Of a stretch of 64,000 nucleotides of DNA, positions 25,834-33,896 are shown piece by piece. The stretch is taken from positions 124,001 through 188,000 of the forward strand of contig CAKSIJ010000001.1 in NCBI GenBank assembly GCA_934462715.1, in the 5' to 3' direction. Position numbers and translations under genes: made by a program. Under the pieces are notes generated by a model. It did not search any database and had not been told where the DNA came from. It was given only the letters and a program-made list of their open reading frames with translations. Each line of letters opens with the position of its first letter. Position 1 is the first letter of the stretch. The DNA is from an uncultured Clostridia bacterium (GTDB taxonomy: Bacteria; Bacillota; Clostridia; UBA1381).

Positions 25834-25865
25834 GCCGGCGGGCATAAGCTTTTGATTCCGCCGGC
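25834..25865 (+). promoter_or_regulatory. GC-rich stem-loop in the 5' leader
   Basis: A perfect 8-bp stem GCCGGCGG/CCGCCGGC with a 16-nt loop ends 18 nt before the start codon, directly upstream of the ribosome site ACGGAG. There is no following T-run. In an otherwise AT-rich leader this is striking and could modulate translation or protect the mRNA 5' end. Confidence 0.6.
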
Positions 25866-25883
25866 AAATGAACGGAGAAAAAT

Positions 25884-26675
25884 ATGCATACAATTACAAG
25901 CACGCAAAACGAAAAATACAAATTTTTCAAATCGCTTAAACAAAAAAAATACAGAACCAAAACAGGTTTGTACACTGTCGAGGGCATGAAGTCCGTACTG
26001 GACGCGGCTTCTTCCGGTGCGCAGACAGAAGCACTGATCGTTTCTGAATCGTTTTTTAACGCTCAAAAATCATCTATTCCCCGGCAGACGGAAATTTATT
26101 CGGTATTGGATTCAATCTTTGCTCCGCTGTCTGACACAGAAGCTCCACAGGGAATTATTGCGGTAATTAAAAAGGATTGCGAAAAAGAATTTCTTCCGGA
26201 TTTGTCAAAAGCATATATTTACTGCGACAGACTGCAAGATCCGGGGAATCTCGGGACAATCATACGGACCGCAGATGCGGCAGGCTTTGGCGGCATACTG
26301 CTTTCAAACGACTGTGCCGACCTCTATTCCCCGAAAACGGTACGTTCAAGCATGGGTTCTTTCTTTCATATTCAAGCGTATGAAAACTGTTCGCTAGGCA
26401 CTCTCTCCGAATTAAAAACACTTGGTTTTTCTGTTGTGTGCGGCGTTCTGTCCGACAAGACAATTGACTACACCGCAGCAGACTTTACAAAACCCGTCTT
26501 ATTGGTTATCGGCAACGAAGCAAACGGTATCTGCGATGAGATTTTAAAAATATCCGATTGCGATGTTAAAATCCCGATCAGCGGGAAAGCGGAATCACTC
26601 AATGCCGCCGTTGCCGCAGGTATTTTAATGTATGAGGTTAACAGACAAAGAAATGCTTTTAAAAAGGTGAAATAA
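25884..26675 (+). CDS. TrmH/SpoU family RNA 2'-O-methyltransferase
   Basis: The 263-residue protein has an N-terminal substrate-binding domain (SLKQKKYRTKTGLYTVEG) and the three SPOUT motifs: NLGTIIRTADAAGFGG (about residues 118-133), LLVIGNEANGI and IPISGKAESLNAAVAAGI. It methylates the ribose of a tRNA or rRNA nucleotide with SAM, using a deep trefoil knot. The exact site cannot be read from sequence. It lies in the region where other clostridia keep a generic rlmB-like gene. Its TAA stop abuts the hydE ATG directly, so translation is coupled. Confidence 0.92.
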   Translation: MHTITSTQNEKYKFFKSLKQKKYRTKTGLYTVEGMKSVLDAASSGAQTEALIVSESFFNAQKSSIPRQTEIYSVLDSIFAPLSDTEAPQGIIAVIKKDCEKEFLPDLSKAYIYCDRLQDPGNLGTIIRTADAAGFGGILLSNDCADLYSPKTVRSSMGSFFHIQAYENCSLGTLSELKTLGFSVVCGVLSDKTIDYTAADFTKPVLLVIGNEANGICDEILKISDCDVKIPISGKAESLNAAVAAGILMYEVNRQRNAFKKVK

Positions 26676-27734
26676 ATGACTGAAACAGCAAACACATCAA
26701 ATCTTGTTTCGAAGCTTGAAAAAAATCGTACTCTTTCCAATTCCGATTTTAAGAAGCTTCTGGAAACGGATATATATGATAACGATTTATTTAAAGCGGC
26801 AGACGAGGTCAGGCGCAGAAATTACGGAACAAAGGTCTACATCAGAGGTCTTATCGAATTTACAAATTACTGCCGTAACGACTGCTTCTACTGCGGAATA
26901 CGGAAAAGCAACAAAAATGCCGAACGATACCGTCTTACGCAAGAAGAAATTCTTGATTGCTGCAAGGAGGGATATTCTCTCGGATTCCGCACCTTCGTTC
27001 TGCAAGGCGGTGAGGACGAATATTTTGACGATGATAAGCTCTGCTCGATCGTTTCCGCAATACGCGGAAATTATCCCGATTGTGCAATCACTCTGTCTGT
27101 TGGTGAAAAATCAAAAGAAAGCTATGAAAAGTATTTCAAAGCCGGTGCAAACCGTTATCTTCTGCGCCACGAAACAGCGGATAATCTGCATTATTCAAAA
27201 CTTCACCCACATTCCATGAGTCTTTGTAACCGAAAAAAATGCCTGTTTGACTTAAAAGAAATCGGGTATCAGGTAGGATCGGGATTCATGGTAGGAAGTC
27301 CTTTTCAGACTTCCGAAAGCTTAATTTCGGATTTGAGATTTTTGCAGGAGCTGAAGCCGGACATGATAGGGATAGGACCGTTTATAACGCACTGCGACAC
27401 ACCGTTTGCAAAATACAAAAGCGGAACGCTTGCATTAACGCTTCGGCTTGTTGCGATTCTCAGACTTATGTTTCCGTATGCACTGATACCGTCAACAACC
27501 GCTCTCGGGACTATAGATCCGAACGGGCGTGAATTGGGATTGAAAGCCGGCGCCAATGTTGTTATGCCGAATCTTTCACCGGTCGCAACAAGAAAGCTTT
27601 ATGAGCTTTATGACAATAAAATCTGCACAGGCGAGGAGGCCGCACAATGCAGAGGTTGTCTTGAAGCGCGCGTCAAATCAGCCGGATATGAGATCGTGAC
27701 CGATATAGGCAATCCCTGCCGACATTCGGATTAA
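26676..27734 (+). CDS. hydE: [FeFe] hydrogenase maturase HydE (radical SAM)
   Basis: The 352-residue protein matches HydE throughout. The radical-SAM cluster motif is CRNDCFYC (about residues 67-74) in the context IEFTNYCRNDCFYCGIR. Others are VLQGGED, RHETADNLHYSKLHP, GSGFMVGSPFQT, IGPFITHCDTPF and PNLSP. HydE acts with HydG and HydF to build the diiron subcluster of the H-cluster. HydF and HydG are not in this window. Its clients may include the hydrogenases at 15.9-20.2 kb. The C-terminal CRGC motif may hold the second, accessory cluster. Confidence 0.96.
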   Translation: MTETANTSNLVSKLEKNRTLSNSDFKKLLETDIYDNDLFKAADEVRRRNYGTKVYIRGLIEFTNYCRNDCFYCGIRKSNKNAERYRLTQEEILDCCKEGYSLGFRTFVLQGGEDEYFDDDKLCSIVSAIRGNYPDCAITLSVGEKSKESYEKYFKAGANRYLLRHETADNLHYSKLHPHSMSLCNRKKCLFDLKEIGYQVGSGFMVGSPFQTSESLISDLRFLQELKPDMIGIGPFITHCDTPFAKYKSGTLALTLRLVAILRLMFPYALIPSTTALGTIDPNGRELGLKAGANVVMPNLSPVATRKLYELYDNKICTGEEAAQCRGCLEARVKSAGYEIVTDIGNPCRHSD

Positions 27735-27752
27735 AACCGCAAAAAGCAGATT

Positions 27753-27781
27753 TTGCAAGCATAACCGACCGATAATATAAA
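27753..27781 (+). promoter_or_regulatory. Probable promoter of mnmA
   Basis: TTGCAA (27753-27758) and TATAAA (27776-27781) are spaced by 17 bp, about 69 bp before the mnmA start. Both boxes are near consensus, but the region is AT-rich, so support is moderate. Confidence 0.5.
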
Positions 27782-27849
27782 TTATCTTAAAACACATTAA
27801 GAATAAAATTTTGCACAGCCGTCAAGGGCGGCAAAAAGGAGAATATATT

Positions 27850-28929
27850 ATGAGTAAAAAAGCAATAATCGCCATGAGCGGCGGCGTTGATTCGAGCGTT
27901 GCGGCTCTGCTTACAAAACAGATGGGGCTTGAATGTATAGGCGCAACCATGAAATTGTTTGACAACGGCGATGTCGGCAAAAAAAAGGAAAATTCCTGCT
28001 GTTCTCTCGAAGATGTAGAGGACGCAAGAAGCGTTGCAACATCACTGGGTATGCCTTACTATGTTTTCAATTTTTCCGACTGCTTCCGCGCGGAGGTAAT
28101 CGACAGATTCATATATGCATACGAAAACGGAATAACTCCCAACCCCTGTATCGACTGCAACAGACATCTTAAATTTGACAAGCTCTACAGACGTGCAATG
28201 GAAATCGGCTACGATTACGTTGTAACCGGACACTATGCAAGAATCGAAAAGGATGGGAATACCGGACGTTTTCTCTTAAAAAAGGGTATTGACTCAACAA
28301 AAGACCAAAGCTACGTTCTTTACGCAATGACTCAGGAGCAGCTTGTGCACACGCTTTTCCCTCTCGGAGGCTATGAAAAGACTAAAATCAGAGAAATAGC
28401 CACAGAACACGGCTTTATCAACGCAAAGAAGCATGACAGCCAGGATATATGCTTTGTTCAGGACGGCTCGTACACAGATTTCATCTGTCAGTATACAAAT
28501 AAAACCTATCCCAAAGGCTTTTATAAGGACATAGACGGAAATATCTTGGGAGAACATAAAGGAATAATTCACTATACGGTAGGTCAGCATAAGGGCTTGG
28601 GACTTTCCACTGAAATTCCGCTTTATGTAAAAAGCGTAAATCCGCAGGATAATACCGTAACCTTGTGCAAAAGCGAGGATTTGTTCACAAGAACCCTTAC
28701 TGCCGATAACATAAATCTGATTTCCGTTGAAAGCATAGATAAGCCGATGAAAATCTCGGCAAAAATCCGTTACCGCCAAAGCGAACAGCCGGCAACCGCA
28801 ATTCAGACCGGCGGCGATTCGATCAGAGTTGAATTTGACGAACCTCAAAGAGCCATAACAAAAGGGCAGGCGGTTGTACTGTATGACGGCGATACCGTTG
28901 TGGGCGGAGGAACCATAAAAGATTGCTGA
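27850..28929 (+). CDS. mnmA: tRNA-specific 2-thiouridylase MnmA
   Basis: From the ATG at 27850 the protein is 359 residues. It has the PP-loop SGGVDSSVAALL (residues 10-21), the catalytic cysteine regions NPCIDCNRHLKF and DSQDICFVQDG, and the KDQSYVL segment. MnmA activates and thiolates U34 of Lys/Glu/Gln tRNAs. The ribosome site AAAAAGGAG precedes this ATG. A longer upstream frame from 27811 does not match the family. No cysteine desulfurase gene is adjacent, unlike in many Firmicutes. Confidence 0.96.
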   Translation: MSKKAIIAMSGGVDSSVAALLTKQMGLECIGATMKLFDNGDVGKKKENSCCSLEDVEDARSVATSLGMPYYVFNFSDCFRAEVIDRFIYAYENGITPNPCIDCNRHLKFDKLYRRAMEIGYDYVVTGHYARIEKDGNTGRFLLKKGIDSTKDQSYVLYAMTQEQLVHTLFPLGGYEKTKIREIATEHGFINAKKHDSQDICFVQDGSYTDFICQYTNKTYPKGFYKDIDGNILGEHKGIIHYTVGQHKGLGLSTEIPLYVKSVNPQDNTVTLCKSEDLFTRTLTADNINLISVESIDKPMKISAKIRYRQSEQPATAIQTGGDSIRVEFDEPQRAITKGQAVVLYDGDTVVGGGTIKDC

Positions 28930-28939
28930 ATTAACCCTT

Positions 28940-28980
28940 CATACAAAAAACGAGCTTAGACAAGCCCGTTTTTTTGTATG
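28940..28980. terminator. Bidirectional terminator between mnmA and the FAD oxidoreductase
   Basis: A long stem pairs CATACAAAAAACGAGCTT with AAGCCCGTTTTTTTGTATG around an AGAC loop. It has A/T tracts at its base, giving a T-run on both strands. It serves the two converging genes. Confidence 0.85.
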
Positions 28981-28986
28981 CTTTAT

Positions 28987-30252
28987 TCATATATGGTCGG
29001 TTTCAAACCGCTCGCCCGATTTCGAGATGTCTTTTGGGATCAGACTGTCGTCAAAGTGTATCATAACGTCCGCTTTTTCAAGTCTGTTTTGCAGCTCGGA
29101 AACATCTATATCATATATCGGCTTTCCGCTTTCAATCGACAAAACAGCCGCCTCACCTGCCGCCTGTCCGGTTATTATTGCAGGAGGAATTACACGGATA
29201 ACGTCCCATGCATATCCGCTGCCGGCAACGCATCTGCCGGCGGTAATCAGATTGTCAAAGCCTTTCTTTATCATTGCACGATACGGTATTTCAAAAAGAA
29301 AATCCTTTCTGTCAAAATCGTTAATCGCACCGACAGAATCCTCAAAATGCCTGTAGGTATCGGTTTCCTGCACCGTATACTCGCCGTCAATATGCCTTGT
29401 TGTTCTGAACTGGCACATTGTGGGTATTTCCAGTATATCTCTTCCCTTTCTGTCATCATTTTCTATATTCTTCAAAAGCTCGTTATGGTTTTTTATTATG
29501 TAATCGGAAATATCCTCAACGTCCGTTCCGGTAAAATACTTCATTCCCTCCGGGTGATTTCTGCCGTATAAATCGGCAGGTCCGCCGAAATATGCTCTCG
29601 TCAGCTTTGACATATCCTTTGCTTCATATGCATTGCGGCAGGTTTCGGTGTTTGCGCCATAGGTATAAAACGTATAATAATTCTTTCCCTGAACCGTCGG
29701 CACTCCGGCTCTGTATAAAACGTCTGCGTCACCGCTTGCGTCTATTACCGTCTTTGCTCCGTAAAACTCACGTCCCGACTTATTTTCTACAATCAGCCCC
29801 TTGCAATGACCGTTTTCCATAACCGGTTTTGATATTACTGTGTCAAACAAAAGCTTCACACCGTTATCATTCATCAGCTTTGTAAGCTCAATTATAAAAA
29901 TAGGGACAGAAAATCTTGTTAAGTATCTTGTCTTTGCACCCTCTCCCGGTTCACCGTTCTTCCATTCGTCGGGAATCGTGTCATATCCGTGTTTAATCGA
30001 GAGTCTTAAAAATTCCTCCGCCATTCCCTTTATTATCTGCTTTCCCCTGCCGTTGCACATCGGCACAAAAAGATTAACAAGTCCCGATGTTGCAAGACCG
30101 CCGAGACAGATTGTTTTCTCTATCAAAAGCACACTTTTCGATCTGCGTGCGCAGGCAAGTGCCGCAGCCACACCGGCAACTCCGCCGCCGGCAACTATTA
30201 CGTCATATTCTCCCTTTACCGGTATCTGCTCCGTAATCTCAAAAGTCTTCAT
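28987..30252 (-). CDS. FAD-dependent oxidoreductase
   Basis: The 421-residue protein has an N-terminal FAD-binding Rossmann motif (DVIVAGGGVAGVAAALACAR, residues 17-36), the LIEKTICLGGLATSGLVN segment, the second nucleotide contact TVIDASGDADVLYRAG, and a C-terminal TAGRCVAGSGYAWDVIRVIPP. These are features of the PF12831-type FAD oxidoreductases often found with sugar-catabolic or reductive genes. The substrate cannot be inferred. It is divergent from a broken AraC regulator that probably controlled it. It has its own promoter at 30286. Confidence 0.85.
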   Translation of the reverse strand: MKTFEITEQIPVKGEYDVIVAGGGVAGVAAALACARRSKSVLLIEKTICLGGLATSGLVNLFVPMCNGRGKQIIKGMAEEFLRLSIKHGYDTIPDEWKNGEPGEGAKTRYLTRFSVPIFIIELTKLMNDNGVKLLFDTVISKPVMENGHCKGLIVENKSGREFYGAKTVIDASGDADVLYRAGVPTVQGKNYYTFYTYGANTETCRNAYEAKDMSKLTRAYFGGPADLYGRNHPEGMKYFTGTDVEDISDYIIKNHNELLKNIENDDRKGRDILEIPTMCQFRTTRHIDGEYTVQETDTYRHFEDSVGAINDFDRKDFLFEIPYRAMIKKGFDNLITAGRCVAGSGYAWDVIRVIPPAIITGQAAGEAAVLSIESGKPIYDIDVSELQNRLEKADVMIHFDDSLIPKDISKSGERFETDHI

Positions 30253-30285
30253 AAAATCCGCACCTCAAAAGTATTATTTTATTCT

Positions 30286-30313
30286 ATTATACCATAAACA
30301 GATAAAAATGCAA
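30286..30313 (-). promoter_or_regulatory. Promoter of the FAD oxidoreductase gene
   Basis: Minus-strand TTGCAT (30313-30308) and TATAAT (30291-30286) have 16-bp spacing, 33 bp before the start codon. Confidence 0.6.
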
Positions 30314-30416
30314 GCACTTTTACCATAAATAACCGTAAATTTACAACACAAAAAAATTATACATATCACCTAAGCCGAAAATCTATCTATTGTCCTACTG
30401 TATCTATAAATAACCA

Positions 30417-30445
30417 TTGCATATCTGTCCGATTAATGATATAAT
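30417..30445 (+). promoter_or_regulatory. Promoter of the broken AraC regulator
   Basis: TTGCAT (30417-30422) and TATAAT (30440-30445) have exactly 17-bp spacing, about 60 bp before the start codon. Confidence 0.65.
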
Positions 30446-30504
30446 GGCTTATATACAATATTGTTGACAAAAAATCAAACAAAAAGCTTTTTGAGGTGCT
30501 GTTT

Positions 30505-31254
30505 ATGAATCTGCGTATTTACCAAACAGAGGACGGAATATCTTCATATCCTCTGCACGCACACAATCAATATGAAATAATATACTATCTCCGCGGATGC
30601 GGAAATCTGAAAACCGAGACACGGGACTTTCCTTTTGAACCCGGAACCGTCATAATTGTTCCGCCCGGAATTTATCACGGCTCACATTCGGATTCGGTTT
30701 TCAAAAACATATCTGTCAGCGGTGATTTTGAAAGTCTGATTAAGCTGAAATAGGTTGCAGTTATCGGAAACGCAGGCGAGGAGGGAGATTTTTTCGCACG
30801 CCGTATTTATTCCGGCAGATACGAAAACAACGAATATCTGTATTCGCTGTGCAATACCTATGTGCTGTATCTTATCCGCTTTCTGAGCGAAAGAAATACT
30901 ACAATGGAGCTTTGCGTAAACAGGATAATATCAGACATTTCCCACAATGCTTTTTCGGCGGATTTTTGTATTTCAAAGCAGCTTTATAAAAGCGGATATG
31001 CGGAGGATTATATACGTCAGCAGTTTAAAATACACACCGGCAAAACACCAACGGAATTTTTAAATGAAATAAGAATAAAAAGAGCCTGTTACCTTATCGA
31101 GGTTTACGGAAACGGTTATTCGTTCGGCGAAATTTCACAAAAAAGCGGATATTCCGACTATTCGTATTTTTTGAAATGCTTTAAAAAGCAAATCGGTATG
31201 CCGCCGAAAAAATATCTGGAATTTATAGATAAAACAAAACAGCAGAAAGGATAG
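30505..31254 (+). pseudogene. AraC family regulator interrupted by an in-frame TAG
   Basis: An ATG at 30505 after GAGGTG opens an N-terminal cupin domain (HAHNQYEIIYYLRGCG; PPGIYHG). The frame meets TAG at 30751-30753. The same frame then continues without further stops through the second half of the linker to a complete AraC helix-turn-helix domain (KRACYLIEVYGNGYSFGEIS; SGYSDYSYFLKCFKKQIGM) and ends at 31254. Only one codon separates a full 249-residue regulator from two halves, so this is a single nonsense change. The cupin half alone has no DNA-binding domain. It faces the FAD oxidoreductase gene. Readthrough is possible but unsupported. Confidence 0.85.
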
Positions 31255-31261
31255 TACTGCT

Positions 31262-31333
31262 ATGCTGAAATTAAAAATAGGAGTTCTCGGTGAAAAAAAC
31301 ACAAAAACATTTTATAAATGTTTGCTCCTGTAA
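31262..31333 (+). pseudogene. 23-codon start of a lost gene, or spurious mini-ORF
   Basis: Seven bases after the AraC frame an ATG opens MLKLKIGVLGEKNTKTFYKCLLL and a TAA follows. The start resembles the first beta strand of a Rossmann-type enzyme, but there is no more to compare. It ends where a truncated GH13 gene on the other strand also ends, which suggests a deletion junction. No clear Shine-Dalgarno other than AGAAAGGAT at a long distance is seen. Confidence 0.3.
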
Positions 31334-31363
31334 ATTACATTTGACGACATTATGATTAAGAGA

Positions 31364-32080
31364 TTATCGCAGTAATATTGTACTACCGATTTTAACTGCA
31401 TTACCAAATCCCCATATACGGTAATTTGCGTCAAATGCACCTCTTGTGACCCATTCTTCCTTTACTCCCTCATTAACCATTATGAAATCCGGTTTGATTT
31501 TTTCAATCCGTTTGCGTGCTTCAAGCCAAAAATCAAGCGGAATATCATCGCCGACATCACATCTGTACCCGTATATATCAAACTTTTTAACCCAATATTC
31601 CATGTTGCTCCAAAGATACTCGCACATCTCAGGGCAATCAAAATTGAGCTTTGGAAAATGCCATTTTCCGTTATCGGGACTGCCGTCCGGAAGCCGTTTG
31701 ATAAAGTTCTTGTTTTCGCCGATAAGCACCGCATTCGGTCCGCAGTGATAATATACAAGATCAAGCATTACCTTAAGGCCCAATCTGTGAGCGGTATCGA
31801 CAAAGCTTTTTAAGTCCTTATCTGTTCCGTACTCCTCATCAATTTTAAAATAGTCTTTCATTCTGTACGGATTTTTCGGATTGCCCGTACCGCTCTGTCT
31901 TTGACGGTCGCTCCAAAATTCCTCTTTAGGATCATCATCCATTTCAAATATTGGACACAGATATGCTATATCCATTCCCAAAGACTTGATATGTGCAAGA
32001 AGCTTTTCTGCCGCTTTTAAAGTCCCGTCCTTAGTTGCACTGCGCAGAAATATCTGATAAATTATACTGTTGCCTTTCAT
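31364..32080 (-). pseudogene. GH13 alpha-amylase family protein, C-terminally truncated
   Basis: The 238-residue product begins as a normal GH13 TIM barrel: IIYQIFLRSATKDG, YLCPIFE, GLKVMLDLVYYHCGPN (conserved region I), GYRCDVGDDIP with the nucleophile Asp, and MVNEG with the acid/base Glu. It then runs out after WGFGNAVKIGSTILLR. The third catalytic region (HD) and the rest of the barrel are missing, while family members are usually 400 or more residues. It is therefore probably a remnant without activity. It keeps a promoter (TTTACT/TATTAT, 32138-32110, 17-bp spacing) and is divergent from an intact AraC regulator. Confidence 0.8.
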
Positions 32081-32221
32081 AAATTTTCACCTCATCAATA
32101 TTCTTATTAATAATATCATATTATTCGCAAGCAGTAAACACAAATAAGTATACAAAAGGTTTGATTTTTTATACTTTACATTTCAGGAATTTTATGTTAC
32201 TATATAATCGAGGTGTATAAA

Positions 32222-32983
32222 ATGTTTATCGATGAAAATCCGGTTTTTGAAATTTTGGAGGTCTTGAAAGAGAAACGGGAAAAGCGCTGTTTTAAGACGA
32301 AAAAAAGAAATGTTAACGTTATCAGCTGCCGTATCGAGGGAAGTGCTGTGTTTAACTGCAACAAAACCGATATCAAGGTCAATTCCGGGGATGTTTTGTA
32401 CATTCCGCAAAAAATTGAATACTCGCAAGAAACAATCGGAGAAACGATTATTGCGGTGCATTTAAAAATATATTCCGGAACAACGGCGCAAATAGAACAT
32501 ATAAATGTCAAAAACAAAGAACATACAATATCTTGCTTTGAAGATATTTACAGCGAATGGTCTAAAAAACTGCCCGGATACAGACAGCATTGCACAGCAT
32601 TACTGTACGGATTGCTTGGGGATATAAAAGCCGAGCAGACTTTCAGTAAAAATAACACATATTCAAAAATCGTCAATTCTGTCATCTATATGAAATCGCA
32701 CTTCAACAAACAGGATATTTGCATTTCCGATATTGCCGCACAGTCAAATATAAGCGAAATTTATTTCAGAAAGCTGTGGCAGAGTTATTTCAAATTACCG
32801 CCTGCGCAGTATATCTCAAAATTGAGAATCAATTATGCAAAAGCACTGCTTATCGGAAGCGAGTATACAATTTCCGAGATAGCGGAAAATTCCGGTTTTT
32901 CTGATGTCAAATATTTCAGCACAAAATTCAGACTTTTGACCGGAACAACTCCGTCAGAATATAGAAAGAAATCAAATTTATAG
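32222..32983 (+). CDS. AraC family transcriptional regulator
   Basis: From the ATG at 32222, after a GAGGTG ribosome site, the protein is 253 residues. It has an N-terminal cupin-like sensor (INVIS-type strands; NSGDVLYIPQKIEYSQ) and a C-terminal double helix-turn-helix (ISDIAAQSNISEIYFRKLW; ISEIAENSGFSDVKYFSTKF; TPSEYRK). It is divergent from the truncated GH13 gene, so its original target was probably a carbohydrate locus that has been eroded. It ends at a strong bidirectional terminator. Confidence 0.9.
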   Translation: MFIDENPVFEILEVLKEKREKRCFKTKKRNVNVISCRIEGSAVFNCNKTDIKVNSGDVLYIPQKIEYSQETIGETIIAVHLKIYSGTTAQIEHINVKNKEHTISCFEDIYSEWSKKLPGYRQHCTALLYGLLGDIKAEQTFSKNNTYSKIVNSVIYMKSHFNKQDICISDIAAQSNISEIYFRKLWQSYFKLPPAQYISKLRINYAKALLIGSEYTISEIAENSGFSDVKYFSTKFRLLTGTTPSEYRKKSNL

Positions 32984-32993
32984 TTTAACAGTA

Positions 32994-33030
32994 AAAAGCA
33001 CACAAACAAGCTTTTCGTCTGTGTGCTTTT
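32994..33030. terminator. Bidirectional terminator after the AraC gene
   Basis: The perfect 11-bp stem AAAAGCACACA/TGTGTGCTTTT gives a T-run on both strands. It separates the AraC gene from the converging MetH-activation-domain gene. Confidence 0.8.
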
Positions 33031-33064
33031 ATAAATTCAAAAACTACCGCCGTTCAGAATTAAA

Positions 33065-33733
33065 TCAAACATTTCTGAACTCACATTCCGCACGTTTGCA
33101 CATACAGCACTTATTTACGGGACAATACTGAGCTTCACTCAACCCCATAAATGCAGTAACCGATTTTGTCGGCAGCATCATATAATTATCGGTCAGAGTT
33201 ATACCGCAGTGCTTCGGCAAGACGAGAAGCTGTGATATTTCGCTCTGTACTTCTATTGAAAGGTCACCGTAACCCGGGCTGAACCTTGGTTTTGCGTATA
33301 GTCCCTCGTTATGCGCTATTTCCTCACAAAGAGAATCGCACCACGCTTCGATATATAATGCTCCTATTCTCTGGCAAATCCATGCCCTCGCCGGGCTTAT
33401 GGCAGAATACTTTGCGATTATCCTGTCAATTGCCAAACCTACAGTCGCTCCGAAAAGAACTGCCCGTCCGCAGCCGTCAAGCACTTTTGCAAGTCCTCTT
33501 GATTTTACCCGAAGCAATCCGCCAAACTCAGTTTCTTCTTTTATGACTGTAATATCAGATATGATGTAACACGCTTTCGGTGCACAGGCTTTAAGACATT
33601 CAACACCGCACCGGTCAATCAATCGGCATAATTCGGTATCGTCTGCGGCTATTCTTTTTTTGAATAATTCAAGGTCAGGCGCAATTTCGCCAGGTTGCGC
33701 TGTCATTATACGCAAAACCGGTGATTGTTTCAT
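33065..33733 (-). CDS. Stand-alone MetH reactivation-domain protein
   Basis: From the ATG at 33733, with GGAG six bases upstream, the protein is 222 residues. It matches the C-terminal activation domain of B12-dependent methionine synthase: PRFSPGYGDLSIEVQ (about residues 155-169) is the SAM-binding signature, followed by GITLTDNYMMLPTKSVTA. It ends in CPVNKCCMCKRAEC, a cysteine cluster that could bind metal or Fe-S. In Clostridia this domain is often a separate protein that works with a short MetH. Here no metH is nearby. No cobalamin riboswitch was seen. Confidence 0.88.
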   Translation of the reverse strand: MKQSPVLRIMTAQPGEIAPDLELFKKRIAADDTELCRLIDRCGVECLKACAPKACYIISDITVIKEETEFGGLLRVKSRGLAKVLDGCGRAVLFGATVGLAIDRIIAKYSAISPARAWICQRIGALYIEAWCDSLCEEIAHNEGLYAKPRFSPGYGDLSIEVQSEISQLLVLPKHCGITLTDNYMMLPTKSVTAFMGLSEAQYCPVNKCCMCKRAECEFRNV

Positions 33734-33841
33734 TTTAATCTCCATTCTGCCGCCGTACAGCGACACAAATTCAAATATAGAAAATATGCAAGCAAATTGC
33801 TTTTTGAGAGGTGATGGCGTATGCTTATGCTCCTGACCTCG

Positions 33842-33890
33842 AAAAAAGGTAAGATGCGCAGCACATTTTTTACGTTACGCACCTTTCTTT
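33842..33890 (-). terminator. Probable terminator of the gdpP-rplI-dnaB operon
   Basis: Just after the dnaB stop the minus strand can pair AAAGG-TGCG with CGCA-(bulge)-CCTTT, ending in six Ts. The stem has a bulge, so confidence is moderate. Confidence 0.5.
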
Positions 33891-33896
33891 AGTAAA

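Noticed and set aside
33734..33896. Cobalamin riboswitch near the MetH reactivation gene
   Set aside because: The B12-box sequence and the required length are absent. Only terminator-like stems are seen.
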